Shown here in pieces: positions 43,964 to 52,394 of a stretch of 64,000 bases of DNA. Made by a program: the position numbers and the translations under genes. The notes beneath the pieces are model-generated. The model saw only the letters and a list, made by a program, of their open reading frames with translations. It had not been told where the DNA came from and did not search any database. Every line of letters begins with the position of its first letter. The first letter of the stretch is position 1. The stretch spans positions 1 to 64,000 of the forward strand of contig NZ_JAFEJK010000004.1 of NCBI RefSeq assembly GCF_016888515.1, read 5' to 3'. The stretch is from Shimia biformata (lineage in GTDB: Bacteria; Pseudomonadota; Alphaproteobacteria; Rhodobacterales; Rhodobacteraceae).

Positions 43964-44653
43964 ATGCGGGCTGACGGGATATTGTTCGACAAGGACGGCA
44001 CGTTGATCGATTTCGCAGGTACCTGGAATGCCTGGGCCGGCCAGATGATCGCGGACTTTGCCGAGGGCGACATCGAAACGGCGAACCGGATTGCCGATGC
44101 CCTGGCATATGATCTGGCCAACCGAACCTTCCTGCCGCACAGCGCCATTATCGCGGGTACCAACCGCGACGCGGCCGAGGCCGTAGCATCGGCCCTGCCG
44201 GGGTCGGACGTCTCGGCCCTTGAGATTGTTCTGATGGAAAGCGCGGCCAAGGCGCCGCCGATGCCGGTCTTGAGGTTGGGCGACTATCTTGCGGGGCTTT
44301 CGGCGCAGGGTTTGCGGCTGGGCGTGATGACCAATGACACGGAATTTGCAGCGCGCGCGCACCTGCGCACGATTGGCGTCGAGCAGGATTTTGACCTGAT
44401 CCTCGGTTTTGACAGCGGCTATGGCGCCAAGCCAGACCCGGACCCGCTTCTGGCGTTTGCCGACCGTATGGGGCTGGAACCTGCGCGGGTCGTCATGGTT
44501 GGTGACAGCACCCACGATCTGATTGCCGGGCGCGCGGCCGGGATGCAGACCGTCGCCGTCCTGACCGGAATGGCGGGGGCGGATGAACTTGCGCCCTTTG
44601 CCGACGTGGTGTTTCCCGATATCGGCCACATCCCCGATTGGCTGTCCGCCTGA
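43964..44653 (+). CDS. HAD-family phosphatase, phosphoglycolate phosphatase-like
   Basis: The product has 229 residues from ATG 43964, preceded by AGGCGAGG. HAD motif I is DKDGT (9-13), motif II is in GVMTNDT, and motifs III/IV are in GAKPDPDP and MVGDSTHDLIAG. An alpha-helical cap lies between motifs I and II. It resembles Gph-type phosphatases; the substrate is not certain. It stands alone between DUF3572 and the MttB-family gene. Confidence 0.88.
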   Translation: MRADGILFDKDGTLIDFAGTWNAWAGQMIADFAEGDIETANRIADALAYDLANRTFLPHSAIIAGTNRDAAEAVASALPGSDVSALEIVLMESAAKAPPMPVLRLGDYLAGLSAQGLRLGVMTNDTEFAARAHLRTIGVEQDFDLILGFDSGYGAKPDPDPLLAFADRMGLEPARVVMVGDSTHDLIAGRAAGMQTVAVLTGMAGADELAPFADVVFPDIGHIPDWLSA

Positions 44654-44680
44654 CCCTGCATTTGGCTGGCGCCATGAAAT

Positions 44681-44695
44681 CGACAGCTTCTGTCG
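44681..44695. promoter_or_regulatory. Short inverted repeat upstream of the MttB-family gene
   Basis: CGACAG-CTT-CTGTCG is a perfect 6-bp inverted repeat 70 bp before the MttB-family ATG, in the 111-bp gap after the HAD gene. It could be an operator; no regulator is adjacent to support this. Confidence 0.3.
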
Positions 44696-44764
44696 CTTTC
44701 GGACGTGTTTCCCCATTTGGTTTGCGTGTTTCCTGAAGACAGGGACGCGAACAGAGAGGGTGTC

Positions 44765-46333
44765 ATGGCGGATCAGGCGACACAGGCTGGCAGAAGAAAA
44801 CGCGGCGGCGGGCGCGCTGGCAATGCAGCACGGCGCGGGACGGCAGTAATTGACCAGATGCCATGGCGGATCCCCGTCAATACCGACCGTCCGACCGAAC
44901 CTCTGACCGAGGAGGGCGTCGCCGCGATCCACGAGGGCGCGATGCGGATCCTCGAAGAGATTGGGATTGAATTCTTCAACGCCGAATCTCGCGCCATCCT
45001 CAAAGAGGCCGGTTGCACGGTTTCAGGTGATACCGTCCGCATGGGCCGAGACTTCGTTATGGAGATGGTGGCCAAGGCGCCCGAAAGCTGGACCCTGACC
45101 CCGCGCAATCCCGACAGAACCCTGACCATTGGCGGTAATCACATTGTGTTCGGCAATGTCTCGTCCCCGCCGAATTACTGGGATCTGGAACTGGGCCGCA
45201 AGGTGCCGGGTACCCGCGAACAATGCGCCAACCTTCTGAAACTGACACAATATTTCAACTGTATCCACTTTGCCGGGGGTTATCCGGTTGAGCCGCAGGA
45301 CATTCATGCCTCGGTCCGGCATCTTGATGTCCTCTATGACAAGCTGACGCTGACCGACAAGGTGGCCCATACCTATTCGCTGGGGGCCGAACGGGTCGAA
45401 GATGCGATGGAGATGGTGCGGATTGCCGGTGGTCTGACCCATGAGGAGTTTGACGCCACGCCGCGCATGTACACGAACATCAACTCGACCTCGCCTTTGA
45501 AACATGACGAGCCGATGATGGATGGCTGGATGCGGCTGGCGCGGCGTGGGCAGGGGCTGGTGGTGACGCCGTTCACGCTGGCGGGCGCGATGGCGCCCGT
45601 GACCATGGCGGGCGCGGTGGCGCAGTCATTGGCCGAGGGGCTGTGCGCGATTGCCCTGGCGCAGTACATCCGTCCGGGCGCGCCCTGCGCGATCGGGACG
45701 TTTACCTCGAATGTCGACATGAAGTCCGGCGCCCCGGCCTTCGGCACCCCGGAATACATGCGCGCAACCCAGATGACCGGGCAGATGGCGCGGTTCTACA
45801 AGCTGCCGATGCGCGCCAGCGGCGTCTGTGCGGCCAACGTGCCCGACGGTCAGGCCATGTGGGAGACGTCGAACTCGCTCTGGTCGGCGGTCCAGTCGGG
45901 CACCAATATGGTTTATCACGCCGCTGGCTGGCTTGAAGGCGGGCTGATCGCGAGCCCTGAAAAATTCATCATGGATTGCGAAGTGCTGCAGATGATCCAG
46001 CGCTATTTCGAACCTTCGATCACCGCGACCGGCCCGGATGAGATTGCCCTGGACGCAATTCGCGACGTTGGCAGTGCCGGACATTTCTTTGGCATCCAGC
46101 ATACGCAGGACCGCTATACCACCGCATTCTATCAGCCCTTCGTGTCGGACTGGCGCAACTACGAGGCGTGGGAAGCGGCCGGAGCGGTCTGGACGCCAGA
46201 ACGTGCGCATCAGATCTTCAAGGACATACTTGCCAGCTTCGAAGCCCCGCCAATGGATGAGGCCATCCGCGAGGAACTCGCCGCTTTTGTGGCCCGCCGC
46301 AAAGAAGAAGGCGGCGCACCAACCGACTTCTGA
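44765..46333 (+). CDS. MttB-family (trimethylamine methyltransferase-like) protein, non-pyrrolysine
   Basis: The product has 522 residues from ATG 44765. The N-terminal 25 residues are basic; the MttB barrel follows (LTEEGVAAIHEGAMRILEEIGIEF, about 45-68). There is no in-frame TAG, so it is a pyrrolysine-free member. Characterised relatives (MtgB, MtpB, MtcB) move methyl groups from glycine betaine, proline betaine or carnitine to a corrinoid protein. No corrinoid protein or methyltransferase activator is adjacent. The nearby carnitine and cobalamin genes make a quaternary amine substrate plausible. Confidence 0.87.
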   Translation: MADQATQAGRRKRGGGRAGNAARRGTAVIDQMPWRIPVNTDRPTEPLTEEGVAAIHEGAMRILEEIGIEFFNAESRAILKEAGCTVSGDTVRMGRDFVMEMVAKAPESWTLTPRNPDRTLTIGGNHIVFGNVSSPPNYWDLELGRKVPGTREQCANLLKLTQYFNCIHFAGGYPVEPQDIHASVRHLDVLYDKLTLTDKVAHTYSLGAERVEDAMEMVRIAGGLTHEEFDATPRMYTNINSTSPLKHDEPMMDGWMRLARRGQGLVVTPFTLAGAMAPVTMAGAVAQSLAEGLCAIALAQYIRPGAPCAIGTFTSNVDMKSGAPAFGTPEYMRATQMTGQMARFYKLPMRASGVCAANVPDGQAMWETSNSLWSAVQSGTNMVYHAAGWLEGGLIASPEKFIMDCEVLQMIQRYFEPSITATGPDEIALDAIRDVGSAGHFFGIQHTQDRYTTAFYQPFVSDWRNYEAWEAAGAVWTPERAHQIFKDILASFEAPPMDEAIREELAAFVARRKEEGGAPTDF

Positions 46334-46381
46334 TCCCCGATTGGTCACGCAAACAAAACTGTTTTCGCACGGCATTTGACC

Positions 46382-46388
46382 CTAGAGT
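46382..46388 (+). promoter_or_regulatory. Candidate -10-like element CTAGAGT
   Basis: CTAGAGT lies 26 bp before the DUF4153 gene start in the 81-bp gap after the MttB-family gene. TTTTCG (46362-46367) is a possible weak -35 with a short spacer. Confidence 0.3.
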
Positions 46389-46414
46389 TCCGGGAAAGCC
46401 GTGAGGGACGTCAC

Positions 46415-48178
46415 ATGCGAAACGAAACCGGGGACCTTGGAGGCCGCCTTTTGATGGCTCTGATCGGGGGGCTGGCGGGCCTGTCCCTGTGGGCATTGAT
46501 CGAGTGGCTGGACGATGTTCTGATCAGCCCGCATCTCTATCTTGTGGTGACAACCGCAGTGGCCGGCTTCTTCTCGGTTCTCCTGGCGCTGGCGGGCCCG
46601 GCACGTATTGGGGTTTCGGTGCTTGCCGCGGCAATTCTGGCCGGGCTGGGAGCGGCGCTGATCGGCTGGTCCTCACTGCGCTACGATGCGCTTGATCCGT
46701 TCATCGAAGGCAGTTACGCGCTTCTGGCGTGGGGGGTCTTCCTGTTCGTCGCGACGCCGATTGCCTCGGCCATGCTGGAAGTTCGGGGGCGCTGGCCGGA
46801 CTATGCGCATCTGTTCGACCACAGCTGGAACATCGTCGTCCGCTATGCCGCCGCGTGGATTTTTGTCAGCATCTTCTGGCTGGTTCTGTTTCTGTCGAAT
46901 GCGTTGCTCGAGATGGTCGGGATCACCTTGATCGAGGACTTGATCGACATCGACGCCGTGCCCTTTGCCCTGAGCGGCCTGATGCTGGGACTGGCGCTGT
47001 CGGTGGTGCATGAGATGCGGGCCTATGTCTCGCCCTTCCTGATTCTTCGCCTGCTGCGGCTTCTCTTGCCGCTGCTGGTGGTCGTGGTCGCGGTTTTTAT
47101 CGCCGCGCTGCCTTTCCGTGGCCTCGACGGGCTGTTCCGCAACTTTTCCGCCGCGACCACGTTGATGGCAGTGGCGCTGGGCGCGATCACGCTGATCTCG
47201 ACTGCCCTGGACAAAAATGACCGCGAGGCCGTGTCAGCAGGTTGGATGAAGACCGCGACGCGGGTTTTGGCCCTCTTGTTGCCCGTGGTTTCCGGGCTTG
47301 CGCTTTATGCGGTCTGGTTGCGCTTTGGGCAATATGGCTGGACACCGGACCGGGTGGCGGCGGCCACTGCTGCGGGGTTTGCTTTGGCATATGCGCTGGT
47401 CTATGCGGTCTCCGTGGTCATGGGCGCGGGCTGGATGGCGCGCATCCGTGCAGCCAATGTGGTGATGGCGGCGCTTGTTGTACTGGTCTCGTGCCTGTGG
47501 CTGACACCGCTGTTCAACGCCGAGAAGATTTCGGCCAATAGCCAGCTCGCCCGCTGGATGCGTGGCGGTGTGACCGTTGGCCAGATGCCGCTTTGGGAAA
47601 TGGCGCGTGACTGGGGGCAACCCGGCCGTGCCGCACTTGCCGAGTTGGACGCGCTGCCCGGTGAAGACACAGCCGAGCTGCAGGTCGCCATAACCAAGGC
47701 GCGCGAAACTGACACGTTTTTCGAATACGACCGGGAAACTGCGGTTCTGGACAAGTCTGATCGGATCGAGAAGCTGCACGGGTCGATTTCGTTTCGGCCG
47801 GAAAACGAAACCCTGTCTCTGGCCACTCTGGGCACGCTTGGCGACTATGTCTTTCAAGACTGGGAGGACGTCTGCATTGGCGCAGCACCACCGGGCTGCG
47901 TGATGGTTCTGTCGCAGTTCGACCCCGGCGAACGGGGGCTGGAAGGCGTGATGCTGCTGCCCCGCAAGGGAGGCCTTGATACCTATGATGCCGTATCCCT
48001 TCGCGTGATCGACGGCAACCTGGTGCTGGGCCGTTACGTCGATGCCATGGCCGGATCGGGCCGGGTCGATCTGACTCAGGATGATGTGCGCGATGTGCTC
48101 AACGGGAACTGGCGCGCCGCTGCCCCCCGGAAAAAGGCGCTGTGGATCCGCGGCAAGGAGATTTTCCCTAAGAATTGA
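46415..48178 (+). CDS. DUF4153 polytopic membrane protein
   Basis: The product has 587 residues from ATG 46415. About ten to twelve membrane segments occupy residues 12-385, followed by a C-terminal soluble domain (about 390-587) that is probably periplasmic. The arrangement fits the DUF4153 family, whose function is unknown. It is flanked by unrelated genes and appears to be a single transcription unit. Confidence 0.78.
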   Translation: MRNETGDLGGRLLMALIGGLAGLSLWALIEWLDDVLISPHLYLVVTTAVAGFFSVLLALAGPARIGVSVLAAAILAGLGAALIGWSSLRYDALDPFIEGSYALLAWGVFLFVATPIASAMLEVRGRWPDYAHLFDHSWNIVVRYAAAWIFVSIFWLVLFLSNALLEMVGITLIEDLIDIDAVPFALSGLMLGLALSVVHEMRAYVSPFLILRLLRLLLPLLVVVVAVFIAALPFRGLDGLFRNFSAATTLMAVALGAITLISTALDKNDREAVSAGWMKTATRVLALLLPVVSGLALYAVWLRFGQYGWTPDRVAAATAAGFALAYALVYAVSVVMGAGWMARIRAANVVMAALVVLVSCLWLTPLFNAEKISANSQLARWMRGGVTVGQMPLWEMARDWGQPGRAALAELDALPGEDTAELQVAITKARETDTFFEYDRETAVLDKSDRIEKLHGSISFRPENETLSLATLGTLGDYVFQDWEDVCIGAAPPGCVMVLSQFDPGERGLEGVMLLPRKGGLDTYDAVSLRVIDGNLVLGRYVDAMAGSGRVDLTQDDVRDVLNGNWRAAAPRKKALWIRGKEIFPKN

Positions 48179-48256
48179 TCTTTTGAGGAAGTCTTAAACC
48201 TTCTGCCCCACCTTGATGGCAATGGCGCGCTGGCGTCGGTTCAGATGGGGACAGGA

Positions 48257-48847
48257 ATGCACGGGCTGGTCAACAGGTCGATACAAGGTTTCGTTCAGGA
48301 CAACTTCGGACGCGCGCGGTGGGTGGAGATCGCCCATCTTGCCGGGCTGGAATTCGTCGAGTTCGAAACCATGCTGCATTACCCTGACCGTATGACGCTT
48401 CAGGTCATCGACGCAATCACGAGAACTTTTGGCACGCCCTATGACACGGTGCTTGAGGATGTCGGCACCTATCTGGTTGCCAATCCCAAGGTTCAGGCAG
48501 TGCGGCGGCTTTTGCGGTTTGGCGGTGCCGATTTTGTCGAGTTCCTGCATTCACTTGACGAATTGCCCGAACGCGCCCGCCTTGCGGTGGACGACCTCGA
48601 CCCGCCGCGGCTGGAGCTGCGGGAACATAGCTGCAACATGTTCAGCCTGCGCGTCGACTCCCGCTATCCGGGCTGCGGCCACGTGCTGGTCGGCATGCTG
48701 CGGGCAATGGCGGATGATTACGGCACACTGGTTCTGCTTGAACACATGGGGCGGGTGCAACGATCCGAGTTGATCGACATTACCGTGATCGAAACGGCCT
48801 TTGCTGATGGGCGAGCCTTTGACCTGGGCGCGCGGGCCGTGGGATGA
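48257..48847 (+). CDS. H-NOX-like (haem NO-binding) protein lacking the proximal histidine
   Basis: The product has 196 residues from ATG 48257, which gives the family start MHGLVNRSIQGFV; ATG 48245 would add four residues. The fold is recognisable through FGRARWVEIAHLAGL and RRLLRFGGADFVEFLHSLDEL. In H-NOX proteins and soluble guanylate cyclase the haem ligand is the His in LDxLHxR/H; here the sequence is LDELPER, with Pro104 at that place. The haem-propionate motif YxSxR is also lost (RVDSR). It may bind no haem, or bind it differently. It is coupled to a GGDEF gene. Confidence 0.8.
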   Translation: MHGLVNRSIQGFVQDNFGRARWVEIAHLAGLEFVEFETMLHYPDRMTLQVIDAITRTFGTPYDTVLEDVGTYLVANPKVQAVRRLLRFGGADFVEFLHSLDELPERARLAVDDLDPPRLELREHSCNMFSLRVDSRYPGCGHVLVGMLRAMADDYGTLVLLEHMGRVQRSELIDITVIETAFADGRAFDLGARAVG

Positions 48848-49839
48848 GTGCGGTTGCCATCGATGCCGGGATGCTGGACCTGATTTGTCCGATGCACCTG
48901 CGCCTGTCCGGAACCGGGCACGTGACCCATGCCGGGCCCACCGCAGCCAAACTGGTTGATCGGCCGGTCGCGGGCCAAAGGTTTCTTGAGTTGTTCGAAT
49001 TGATCCACCCGCGCGACGTCCGCGCCTTTGCCGACCTGATGACACATGTCGGAGTGCCGCTGCGCCTGCGCCTGAGGTGTCCGCCCGCGACCCGCCTCAA
49101 GGGGCTTCTGGTGCCGCAGGCCTGCGGCGGGGCCATCGTAAACCTGTCGTTTGGTATCTCTTTGCCGGACGCGGTTGGGCAGTTCGGGTTGAATAGCGCG
49201 GATTTCGCACTGACCGACCTCGCCATGGAAATGCTGTTCCTCGTTGAGGCAAAATCGGCGGCGATGGCGGCCTCGCGCAAACTGAACCTGCGGCTGCAGG
49301 GCGCGATGGTTGAGGCCGAGGAGAAGGCATTTACCGACACGTTGACCGGTCTCAAGAACCGCCGCGCGGTGAACCATATCCTGCCGCGTCTCATTGCCGG
49401 CGGCGGGGGGTTTTCGGTCATGCAGTTGGACCTTGATTTCTTCAAGTCGGTGAATGACACTCGCGGACACGCCGCTGGCGATCATGTGCTGCGGGAAGTC
49501 GCTGCTATCCTTCGGGCCGAAACCCGTGACAGCGATTGCGTCGCCCGGACCGGCGGTGACGAGTTTCTGCTGATCTTCGCCGAACTGACCGACAGACGCC
49601 GCCTTCAGGATATCGCAGACCGCATCATTTCACGTTGCCGTGTGCCGATCCCGTTCGAAGGAACGACGTGCGAGATTTCAGCCAGCATCGGAATCGCGAT
49701 TTCGGACGTGACCGACCCGCTGACCGAGGACCGGATCCTGGGTGATTCCGACCTTGCGCTTTACGCGTCGAAACACGCGGGGCGGGGGCAGGCCACGCTG
49801 TTTGATCCGGCCATCCACACGGACGCGGTGGGCGTTTGA
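48844..49839 (+). CDS. Diguanylate cyclase with H-NOX-associated sensory region
   Basis: The product has 331 residues. An N-terminal PAS-like/H-NOX-associated domain (about 10-130) and a coiled-coil linker (about 133-165) lead to a GGDEF domain. The active site GGDEF (237-241) and the product-inhibition site RxxD (228-231) are intact, so it should make c-di-GMP under feedback control. It overlaps the H-NOX-like gene by ATGA; in other bacteria H-NOX partners of this kind have their activity tuned by NO. Confidence 0.88.
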   Translation: MSAVAIDAGMLDLICPMHLRLSGTGHVTHAGPTAAKLVDRPVAGQRFLELFELIHPRDVRAFADLMTHVGVPLRLRLRCPPATRLKGLLVPQACGGAIVNLSFGISLPDAVGQFGLNSADFALTDLAMEMLFLVEAKSAAMAASRKLNLRLQGAMVEAEEKAFTDTLTGLKNRRAVNHILPRLIAGGGGFSVMQLDLDFFKSVNDTRGHAAGDHVLREVAAILRAETRDSDCVARTGGDEFLLIFAELTDRRRLQDIADRIISRCRVPIPFEGTTCEISASIGIAISDVTDPLTEDRILGDSDLALYASKHAGRGQATLFDPAIHTDAVGV

Positions 49840-49840
49840 G

Positions 49841-50746
49841 CTAAAGCACCTCAAGCCGTTTGCGGGCTTCGGATGTCATGAAGTCCACGAAAAGCCGGAT
49901 CTTGGGATCCTGAAACTTGCGGTGCGGGTAAAGGCACCCGAAACTGGCCGGCATCGGCGGGGTCTGGGGCAGCAGTTCCACCAGGTCGCCGCTGGCCAGA
50001 TGACGTGCCACGTCAAATCGCGGCTTGTTGGCAATGCCGCGCCCATCCAGTGCCCATTCGGTCAACACGTCACCGTCATCGGCATCGAAACGCCCCGTGA
50101 CCTCAAGCTTGCGCGGGCCCTCAGGGGTTTTCAGTGTCCAGAAATACTCGGGCGACCGGGGAAACCGGAGGAGCAGGCAGTTATGGCCGCGCAACAGGTC
50201 CTCGGGCCGTTCCGGTTCCCCGAACCTCTCGACATAGGACGGTGCGGCGACCAAAACCCGGTCACAGTCCTTGATCTTGCGCAGCTTCAAGTTGGAATCG
50301 ACCAGTTCACCCAGCACGAAGGCGACATCCAGCCCGTCTTCGAACATGTCGACCTTGCGATCCGACAGGCGCAGCCGGATTTGCACCTCTGGGTAGGTTT
50401 CGGAAAACCGCGGGATCAGCGGCGCGATGATGCGTCGTCCGACGCCAAGCGGGGCCGTGACGCTGATCACCCCGCGTGGCGTGTCAGAAAACCCGGCGAC
50501 CACGGCCTCGGCATCCTCCAGATGTTCTATCACCGTCTTGGCGTGATCGTAAAACACCTTGCCCACCTCGGTTGGGGACAGGTTGCGCGTGGTGCGGTTG
50601 AACAACCGCACACCAAGCCGCGACTCGAGTTCCTTGACGCGATTCGACGCCACCGCCGGTGTCAGCCGCAGGTCGCGCCCGCCTGCCGTTATGCTTCCCA
50701 GTTCGACCACGCGCACAAAAACCTTGAGGCTTTCGAGATAGGGCAT
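49841..50746 (-). CDS. LysR-family transcriptional regulator
   Basis: The product has 301 residues from ATG 50746 with GGAGACTGTC upstream. The winged HTH is at about residues 5-60 (LKVFVRVVELGSITAGGRDLRLTPAVASNRVKELE), and the periplasmic-binding-protein-like effector domain follows. It is divergent from xdhA across a 185-bp gap with two inverted repeats, so it probably controls purine catabolism genes. Confidence 0.9.
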   Translation of the reverse strand: MPYLESLKVFVRVVELGSITAGGRDLRLTPAVASNRVKELESRLGVRLFNRTTRNLSPTEVGKVFYDHAKTVIEHLEDAEAVVAGFSDTPRGVISVTAPLGVGRRIIAPLIPRFSETYPEVQIRLRLSDRKVDMFEDGLDVAFVLGELVDSNLKLRKIKDCDRVLVAAPSYVERFGEPERPEDLLRGHNCLLLRFPRSPEYFWTLKTPEGPRKLEVTGRFDADDGDVLTEWALDGRGIANKPRFDVARHLASGDLVELLPQTPPMPASFGCLYPHRKFQDPKIRLFVDFMTSEARKRLEVL

Positions 50747-50781
50747 GACAGTCTCCTTTCGGCCTCCCGGCGGCTGAACTT

Positions 50782-50815
50782 TGCCGATTGCCTCAGCATA
50801 GCGCCGCAATCGGCA
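50782..50815. promoter_or_regulatory. Perfect 10-bp inverted repeat in the LysR/xdhA gap
   Basis: TGCCGATTGC (50782-50791) pairs exactly with GCAATCGGCA (50806-50815) around a 14-nt centre, 36 bp upstream of the LysR start. It may be an operator or a structured leader of the regulator mRNA. Confidence 0.45.
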
Positions 50816-50821
50816 GCAGTT

Positions 50822-50840
50822 TTTCAAGGAATCGTTGAAA
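50822..50840. promoter_or_regulatory. Candidate LysR box TTTCAA-N7-TTGAAA
   Basis: A perfect inverted repeat (50822-50827 with 50835-50840) of T-N11-A type lies in the middle of the divergent gap, about 90 bp before xdhA. The size and symmetry fit LysR-family activation sites. Confidence 0.5.
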
Positions 50841-50883
50841 TAGATTAGCGAAAACCCTCATTTCGTTGAAGCCTGCAAGTGTT

Positions 50884-50890
50884 CTAAGCT
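50884..50890 (+). promoter_or_regulatory. Candidate -10-like element CTAAGCT
   Basis: CTAAGCT lies 41 bp before the xdhA start and 44 bp after the proposed LysR box, a usual distance for activation. A -35 box with correct spacing is not clear. Confidence 0.35.
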
Positions 50891-50931
50891 GACACTCAAC
50901 GGTGCCCATGTGTGCGCCGGCAGGAGGTTTC

Positions 50932-52383
50932 ATGACATATCGCCCCGAGATCAGGTTTCTGTTGAATGACCAGGAGGTCCGCCTGTCCGACGTCGGTGCC
51001 GACGACACGGTTCTGGACTTCCTGCGCATTGATCGGCGGCTGACGGGATCGAAAGAAGGCTGCGCCGAAGGCGATTGCGGTGCCTGTACCGTGCTGGTTG
51101 GCCGGTTGACGACGCGGGGGCTGGTTTATGAAACCGTAAATGCCTGTATCCGGTTCCTTGCCTCGTTGGACGGGTGTCATGTCGTGACGATCGAGCATCT
51201 TGCCGGGCCCAATGGCCGCCTGCATCCGGTGCAGCAGGCCATGGTCGAGCATCACGGCTCGCAATGCGGGTTCTGCACGCCGGGTTTCGTGATGTCGCTC
51301 TATGCGCTCTGGATGCAGGTGCCGCATCCCACAGCGGCACAGGTCGAGACCGCAATTCAGGGCAATCTTTGCCGCTGCACCGGCTATGCGCCCATCATCC
51401 GCGCGGCGCTGGCGGTGTCGGAACATGGCACGCCGTCGTCAGACTATCTGACGGTCGAACGCGACAGGATTGCGGCGCGGCTTGCGGCGTTGAAGGATGG
51501 GCAGCGGGTGTTGGTCCAGAAGGGAGAGTCTCAGGCGATCCTGCCGGCGGATGTCGATGACCTTTCTGCCGTGCTGTCGGAATCGCCCGAAGCCACGATC
51601 ATCGCGGGTGCAACGGATGTCGGGCTTTGGGTGACGAAGTTCCTGCGCACCGTCTCTCCGGCGGTTTTTGTCGGCCATCTGGACGGGCTGAAGGAGATCA
51701 GCGAAACCGACGGCAGTCTGACGTTTGGCGCTGGCGTGACCTATTCCGAAAGCCAGGACGTGCTGGCGCGCCATTTCCCGCATCTGGCCCCGTATTGGGA
51801 CCGGATTGCCGGATGGCAGGTGCGCAATATGGGTACGGTTGGCGGCAATATCGCCAATGGTTCGCCCATCGGGGATACGCCGCCGGTGCTGATCGCGCTG
51901 GGAGCGTCCATCACGCTGCGCAAGGGCGACGCGCGCCGGGTTGTTGCGCTTGAGGATTTCTTCATCGACTACGGCAAGCAGGACCGCACGGCGGGCGAGT
52001 TTGTCGAAAGCATCTCGGTACCTCTGGATCAACCCGGACGACATGCGGCCTACAAGATTTCCAAGCGCCGGGACGAGGATATTTCTTCCGTGGCGGCAGG
52101 CTTCAATGTCACGGTGGAAAACGGCGTCATCACCGCCGCGCGGATTGCTTTTGGCGGCATGGCGGCGACTCCGAAACGGGCGTCCCATGCAGAGGCCGCG
52201 CTGGTCGGTCGGCCCTGGTCCGAGGCCACGTTGCAGGCGGCGGCGGATGAACTGGGCCGCGATTTCACACCGCTTACGGACATGCGTGCCAGCGCCGAAT
52301 ATCGGTTGAAGGTTGCCCGCAACCTGTTCCGCCGCTTCTGGCACGATCAAACGGGCGACCAAGCCCAACTGAAAAGCGCGTGA
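50932..52383 (+). CDS. xdhA: Xanthine dehydrogenase small subunit (2Fe-2S/FAD) XdhA
   Basis: The product has 483 residues from ATG 50932, with AGGAGG at 50922-50927. The plant-type 2Fe-2S cluster uses Cys44, Cys49, Cys52 and Cys72; the second uses Cys112, Cys115, Cys147 and Cys149. The FAD domain follows (IIAGATDVGLWVTK near 223 and GGNIANGSPIGDTPP near 304). It passes electrons from the molybdenum subunit to NAD. It is followed after 11 bp by xdhB. Confidence 0.94.
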   Translation: MTYRPEIRFLLNDQEVRLSDVGADDTVLDFLRIDRRLTGSKEGCAEGDCGACTVLVGRLTTRGLVYETVNACIRFLASLDGCHVVTIEHLAGPNGRLHPVQQAMVEHHGSQCGFCTPGFVMSLYALWMQVPHPTAAQVETAIQGNLCRCTGYAPIIRAALAVSEHGTPSSDYLTVERDRIAARLAALKDGQRVLVQKGESQAILPADVDDLSAVLSESPEATIIAGATDVGLWVTKFLRTVSPAVFVGHLDGLKEISETDGSLTFGAGVTYSESQDVLARHFPHLAPYWDRIAGWQVRNMGTVGGNIANGSPIGDTPPVLIALGASITLRKGDARRVVALEDFFIDYGKQDRTAGEFVESISVPLDQPGRHAAYKISKRRDEDISSVAAGFNVTVENGVITAARIAFGGMAATPKRASHAEAALVGRPWSEATLQAAADELGRDFTPLTDMRASAEYRLKVARNLFRRFWHDQTGDQAQLKSA

Positions 52384-52394
52384 AGGGGGATCAG

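Noticed and set aside
44765-46333. Pyrrolysine-containing trimethylamine methyltransferase
   Set aside because: The reading frame has no internal TAG, so it belongs to the non-pyrrolysine branch.
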